Source: Pseudomonadota bacterium
GTDB taxonomy: Bacteria; Myxococcota; Myxococcia; Myxococcales; Anaeromyxobacteraceae
Length of the DNA stretch: 9,462 nt
Reading direction: 5' to 3'
Assembly: GCA_023428085.1 (NCBI GenBank)
Contig: JAEYZK010000003.1
Coordinates: 1 to 9,462, forward strand
The notes under the pieces: generated by a model
Seen by the model: only the letters and a program-made list of their open reading frames with translations
What the model was told of the DNA's origin: nothing
Database searches by the model: none
Position numbers and translations under genes: made by a program
Shown: positions 6,765-9,462 of the stretch, piece by piece
Layout: every line of letters starts with the position of its first letter
Position numbering within the stretch: position 1 is the stretch's first letter

Positions 6765-6873
6765 GCACACCTTTCTTCGACACGGGCCGGCGAAAACCTG
6801 GGTCGCCGGGCATGCGCGAAACGCGCGGCTCTAGTATGTCTGTTCCCCCAGCCCCCGGGGAAGAGACCGACCT
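6765..6873. promoter_or_regulatory. Divergent promoter region between the Hsp70-like gene and aroG
   Basis: The two genes start back to back, so both promoters should lie within these 109 bases. On the plus strand, TAGTAT (6832-6837) is a 4/6 match to a -10 box, about 37 bases before the aroG ATG. On the minus strand, CATACT over 6838-6833 is also a 4/6 match. No good -35 accompanies either. A perfect dyad GCGCG-AAA-CGCGC (6814-6826) lies just upstream of the plus-strand -10 candidate, where an operator could sit. The aroG ribosome-binding site is a weak GGGGAAGAG ending 8 bases before the ATG. Confidence 0.35.
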
Positions 6874-7947
6874 ATGCAGCAGACCGAGAACCTGAACGTC
6901 CTCGCCGTCGAGGTGATGCCCTCGCCCGACGAGGTGAAGGCGCGCGTCCCGCTCACCGAGCGCGCCGTGGCCACCGTGCTCTCCGGCCGCCGCGCCGTCG
7001 AGGCCATCCTCGACGGGCGCGACCGCCGGGCGTTCGTCGTCGTGGGCCCCTGCTCCATCCACGACCCCGTCGCCGGCCTCGACTACGCCCGCCGCCTGCG
7101 TGCGCTCGCGGACGAGGTGTCGGACACGCTCGTACTCGTCATGCGGGTGTACTTCGAGAAGCCCCGCACGTCCGTCGGCTGGAAGGGGTTCATCAACGAC
7201 CCGCGGATGGACGACTCGTTCCGGATCGACGAGGGGATGGAGCGCGCCCGCCGGTTCCTGCTCGACGTGAACGAGCTCGGCCTGCCCTCCGGGACGGAGG
7301 CGCTCGACCCGATCTCGCCCCAGTACTACGGCGACCTCGTGGCGTGGACGGCGATCGGGGCGCGCACCGCCGAGTCGCAGACGCACCGCGAGATGTCCTC
7401 CGGCCTCTCCACGCCGGTCGGGTTCAAGAACTCCACCGAGGGTGACGTCCAGCCCGCCGTGAACGCGATCGTCTCGGCGGCGCAGCCGCACGCGTTCCTG
7501 GGCATCAACTTCCAGGGGCGCTCCGCGATCATCCGCACCCGCGGCAACCGCTACGGCCACCTCGTCCTCCGGGGCGGCGGCGGGCGGCCCAACTTCGACA
7601 CGGTCTCGGTCGCCATGGCCGAGGAGGCGCTGGCGAAGGCGAAGCTCGCGCGGAACATCGTCGTCGACTGCTCGCACGCCAACTCCTGGAAGAAGCCCGA
7701 GCTCCAGCCGCTCGTGCTGCGCGACGTCGTCCACCAGATCCGCGACGGGAACCGCTCGATCGTGGGGCTCATGATCGAGAGCTTCCTCGAGGCGGGGAGC
7801 CAGCCGATCCCGGCCGACCTCGCCGCGCTGCGCTACGGCTGCTCGGTCACGGACGCGTGCGTGAGCTGGGACACGACCGTGGAGATGATCCGGAGCGCGC
7901 GCGAGATCCTGAAGCCCGTGCTGCCGGCGCGGGTCCGCAAGGACTGA
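6874..7947 (+). CDS. aroG: 3-deoxy-7-phosphoheptulonate (DAHP) synthase, class I AroF/G/H type
   Basis: 357 residues, full length for the class (E. coli AroG is 350). The enzyme condenses phosphoenolpyruvate and erythrose 4-phosphate to DAHP, the first step of the shikimate pathway to Phe, Tyr, Trp and chorismate. Metal ligands are C60 (VVGPCSIHD), H268 (DCSHANS), E302 (GLMIESF) and D327 (SVTDAC), matching AroG C61, H268, E302 and D326. Substrate-binding motifs are RVYFEKPRTSVGWKG (91-105, K97), GARTAESQ (162-169) and GFKNSTEGD (183-191). Positions aligned with feedback-inhibition residues of AroG (D146, P150, S180) keep Asp, Pro and Ser (D145, P149, S179), which suggests, as inference, that allosteric control by an aromatic amino acid is retained. 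Which amino acid cannot be decided, so aroF or aroH would be equally fair names. It is a single-gene unit: divergent from the Hsp70-like gene, convergent with the small membrane-protein gene, with no other aro gene in the window. Confidence 0.96.
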   Translation: MQQTENLNVLAVEVMPSPDEVKARVPLTERAVATVLSGRRAVEAILDGRDRRAFVVVGPCSIHDPVAGLDYARRLRALADEVSDTLVLVMRVYFEKPRTSVGWKGFINDPRMDDSFRIDEGMERARRFLLDVNELGLPSGTEALDPISPQYYGDLVAWTAIGARTAESQTHREMSSGLSTPVGFKNSTEGDVQPAVNAIVSAAQPHAFLGINFQGRSAIIRTRGNRYGHLVLRGGGGRPNFDTVSVAMAEEALAKAKLARNIVVDCSHANSWKKPELQPLVLRDVVHQIRDGNRSIVGLMIESFLEAGSQPIPADLAALRYGCSVTDACVSWDTTVEMIRSAREILKPVLPARVRKD

Positions 7948-7962
7948 TCCCCCGGCCGGCGC

Positions 7963-7981
7963 CCGCTCGCCCCGCGAGCGG
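7963..7981 (+). terminator. Hairpin after aroG, candidate terminator
   Basis: CCGCTCGC (7963-7970), loop CCC (7971-7973) and GCGAGCGG (7974-7981) form a perfect 8-bp GC-rich stem that begins 16 bases past the aroG stop. No T-run follows, only a pyrimidine-rich CCTCTCCCGT, so termination efficiency is uncertain. Its position between converging genes supports a terminator role on either strand. Confidence 0.45.
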
Positions 7982-7992
7982 CCTCTCCCGTC

Positions 7993-8021
7993 CGCTCGCG
8001 CCGCGCCGGGCGAAGCGAGCG
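7993..8021. terminator. Second dyad in the convergent region, possible terminator for the minus-strand unit
   Basis: CGCTCGC (7993-7999) pairs with GCGAGCG (8015-8021) around a 15-base GC-rich loop, 17 bases beyond the stop of the small membrane-protein gene on the minus strand. The arms repeat the sequence of the neighbouring hairpin at 7963-7981, so alternative pairings among four arms are possible. There is no T-run. Confidence 0.3.
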
Positions 8022-8037
8022 CCGGGGCGGCGCTCCG

Positions 8038-8382
8038 TCACTCCAGCACGCACCCCCGCCGCGCGTCCACGTACCGGGCCCGCGCCGACCAGCGCCCGAG
8101 CGCGCGCGCCCGGACGAGCCGCGCCGCGCGATCGACCTCGGCGCGCGCGAGGTCGGGGCTCGCCACGGTCCACGCCCGGCAGTACGCCTCGTCGCGCCCC
8201 TGCACGAAGACGCACGAGCAGGTCTCCTTGGCGCGGTACGCCGCGGCGAGCGCCGGCGTCGAGCTCCGGTACCGGCCGTTGACGCCGGGGAGGATCCCGA
8301 GCGCGCCGAGCGCCGCCAGGGCGAGGAGGACGAGGAGGACGGCGGCCGCGGCGACGGCCCGGCGCCCCCAGCGCCGCTTCAC
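8038..8382 (-). CDS. Small membrane-anchored Cys-containing protein paired with serine hydrolase
   Basis: 114 residues from a GTG at 8382-8380 with a strong GGGGAGG 5 bases upstream. The start overlaps the hydrolase stop codon (GTGA), so the two are translationally coupled. Basic residues MKRRWGRR (1-8) precede one long hydrophobic segment (about 9-31), which is a signal anchor or signal peptide. The outer part (about 35-114) has a striking block ETCSCVFVQGRDEAYC (53-68) with three cysteines (C55, C57, C68) and ends with a fourth near the C-terminus (RRGCVLE, C111). I recall a similar pattern (AK-x-x-CS-x-x-FVxGR ... ARYR...GC) as the N-terminal segment of some single-chain NylB/beta-lactamase-like hydrolases; here it would be a separate protein. 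Inference: it is a periplasmic partner or regulator of the hydrolase, possibly stabilised by disulfides. No enzymatic motif is visible. Confidence 0.8.
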   Translation of the reverse strand: MKRRWGRRAVAAAAVLLVLLALAALGALGILPGVNGRYRSSTPALAAAYRAKETCSCVFVQGRDEAYCRAWTVASPDLARAEVDRAARLVRARALGRWSARARYVDARRGCVLE

Positions 8383-9462
8383 GGCAGCCTCCCCGCCGCG
8401 AGCGCGAGCGCCACGAGGCGCCCGAGATCGAGCGAGGCGTCCCGATCGTCGGCGGTCCGGACCATCACCAGCTCCTGCGACGGGACCACGACGACGGCCT
8501 GCCCCCAGTGGCCGCGCGCGGCGTACGCGTCCTCCGGCGCGGCGGGCCACGGCGTCGCCAGCCCGACCTCCGGGACCGGCCGGTTCATCCAGAGGCCCCA
8601 GCCGTACGCGCCGTCGCGCGCCCGCCGCGCGCCGCCGGGCGTCCGGTACGCCGCGCTCACCTGCGTCGCGGCGCGGACCCAGCCGGCGGGGAGGAGCGGC
8701 CGCCCCTGCCAGCAGCCGTCCTCGAGGAAGAGCCAGCCGAGCCGGGCGAGGTCGCGCGGCGTCGCGTAGAACCAGGACGAGCCGACGAGCGTGCCCGCTG
8801 CGTCGCGCTCGAAGGTCGCGCGCGTCATCCCGAGCGGCCCGAGGAGGACCTCGTACGGCCAGTCCGGCCCCGCCCCGGCCCGCCGCATCGCCGCCTCCGC
8901 CGTGGCCGCGAGGAGGACCGCGTCGCCGGACGAGTAGTTCCAGCGCGTGCCCGGCGGCGCCTCCTGCGCGTGCGCGAGCGCGAAGGCGGCCATGTCGCGG
9001 CGGCCCTCGCCGTAGAGCATCGCCAGCACCGACGAGGACTGGAGCCCGAGCCCCTCGTAGCGCTCGGTCCACGCGAGCCCGGACGCGGAGGCGAGCAGGC
9101 TCCGCACCGTGATCGCGCACCGCCCCGCCTCGACCCCGGCGCGGTGCGCGCAGATCGAGTCGTCGAGCGAGAGCGCGCCGCGCGCGACCGCGGCGCCGGC
9201 CAGCGCCTGGGTCACGCTCTTCGCGACGGACCAGGCGAGGTGCGGCGTCGCCGGCCCGAACCCTCGCCCGTACCGCTCGTACGTCACCACCCCCCGGTGC
9301 ACGACCACGAGCCCATCGGTCCGGATCCCGCGGCGCGCTGCGTCGTCCCCGTCGAGCGTGAACGCGTACGCGTCGAGCGCGGCCACCGCCGCGGCGCGCG
9401 CGCTCCGGACCTCGGCGGCCGCGCTGGGCCAGTCGCCCGCCGGTCCGCGCGCGGCGGGGCAG
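8379..9462 (-). CDS. Serine hydrolase, 6-aminohexanoate-dimer hydrolase/class C beta-lactamase-like family (5' end missing)
   Basis: The frame is open from the stop TGA at 8381-8379 to the right edge. A GTG at 9386-9384 is possible as a start, but 25 further in-frame codons up to the edge look like the same protein (DWPSAAAEVRS leading into LDAYAF), so the true start is probably outside. A Cys codon at 9461-9459 could even be a lipobox cysteine, but the preceding residues are not visible. Counting from the GTG, the SxxK nucleophile motif is S53-V-A-K56, the Tyr of the second motif is Y151 (NYSSGD), and GHWGQ (about 291-295) followed by a PSQELVMVR strand stands at the KTG/third-motif position. 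This set fits NylB-like amide or ester hydrolases rather than a clinical beta-lactamase. The natural substrate is unknown. It is first of a two-gene unit with the small protein downstream. An outside location is inferred from the partner's membrane anchor. Confidence 0.88.
   Translation of the reverse strand, partial: CPAARGPAGDWPSAAAEVRSARAAAVAALDAYAFTLDGDDAARRGIRTDGLVVVHRGVVTYERYGRGFGPATPHLAWSVAKSVTQALAGAAVARGALSLDDSICAHRAGVEAGRCAITVRSLLASASGLAWTERYEGLGLQSSSVLAMLYGEGRRDMAAFALAHAQEAPPGTRWNYSSGDAVLLAATAEAAMRRAGAGPDWPYEVLLGPLGMTRATFERDAAGTLVGSSWFYATPRDLARLGWLFLEDGCWQGRPLLPAGWVRAATQVSAAYRTPGGARRARDGAYGWGLWMNRPVPEVGLATPWPAAPEDAYAARGHWGQAVVVVPSQELVMVRTADDRDASLDLGRLVALALAAGRLP

Noticed and set aside
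5077..7734. Minus-strand open frame of about 885 codons spanning aroG, the Hsp70-like gene and the leader
   Set aside because: It is antisense to aroG and off-frame to the Hsp70-like gene, both of which have complete motif sets; no domain is seen in it.
8228..9112. Plus-strand frame opposite the serine hydrolase
   Set aside because: The translation is almost entirely Arg/Ala/Pro/Ser and antisense to a gene with SxxK and YSS motifs in place.

Overview
The window is very GC-rich (roughly 70-75%), with nearly every third codon position G or C, so almost every gene casts long open shadows in other frames. This, together with a System II (ResB/CcsA) cytochrome c maturation operon, a REC-EAL response regulator and an Hsp70 made of the ATPase domain only, suggests a myxobacterium-like deltaproteobacterium (Anaeromyxobacter or a relative). 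That assignment rests on composition and protein character, not on a search.

Layout, left to right. Positions 1-316 (minus): 5' part of an unrecognised, probably exported Ala/Pro-rich protein that runs off the left edge. 440-1588 (minus): RocR-like REC-EAL regulator with all expected c-di-GMP phosphodiesterase residues. 1757-5413 (minus): a tightly coupled three-gene operon transcribed in the order lipoprotein (4811-5413), resB (3583-4824), ccsA (1757-3586). The genes overlap by 14 and 4 bases. 5414-5600: leader of this operon, less GC-rich than its surroundings, preceded by a hairpin terminator for the next gene. 5601-6764 (minus): Hsp70-like ATPase without a substrate-binding domain. 6765-6873: divergent promoter region. 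6874-7947 (plus): class I DAHP synthase, the first enzyme of the shikimate pathway. 7948-8037: convergent intergenic region rich in dyads. 8038-8382 (minus): small membrane-anchored Cys-containing protein, translationally coupled to 8379-9462 (minus), a serine hydrolase of the 6-aminohexanoate-dimer hydrolase/beta-lactamase type that runs off the right edge.

How the genes work together: ResB and CcsA together carry the four histidines and the WWD heme-handling motif of a complete System II heme exporter/cytochrome c synthetase. The lipoprotein is the first gene of the same operon and is the best candidate here for a little-described accessory factor. The serine hydrolase and its small partner form a second two-gene unit; the small protein resembles a segment that I recall as the N-terminal part of some single-chain hydrolases of the same family. 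I see no tRNA, rRNA, CRISPR array, insertion sequence or phage gene, and no gene-free stretch longer than about 190 bases.
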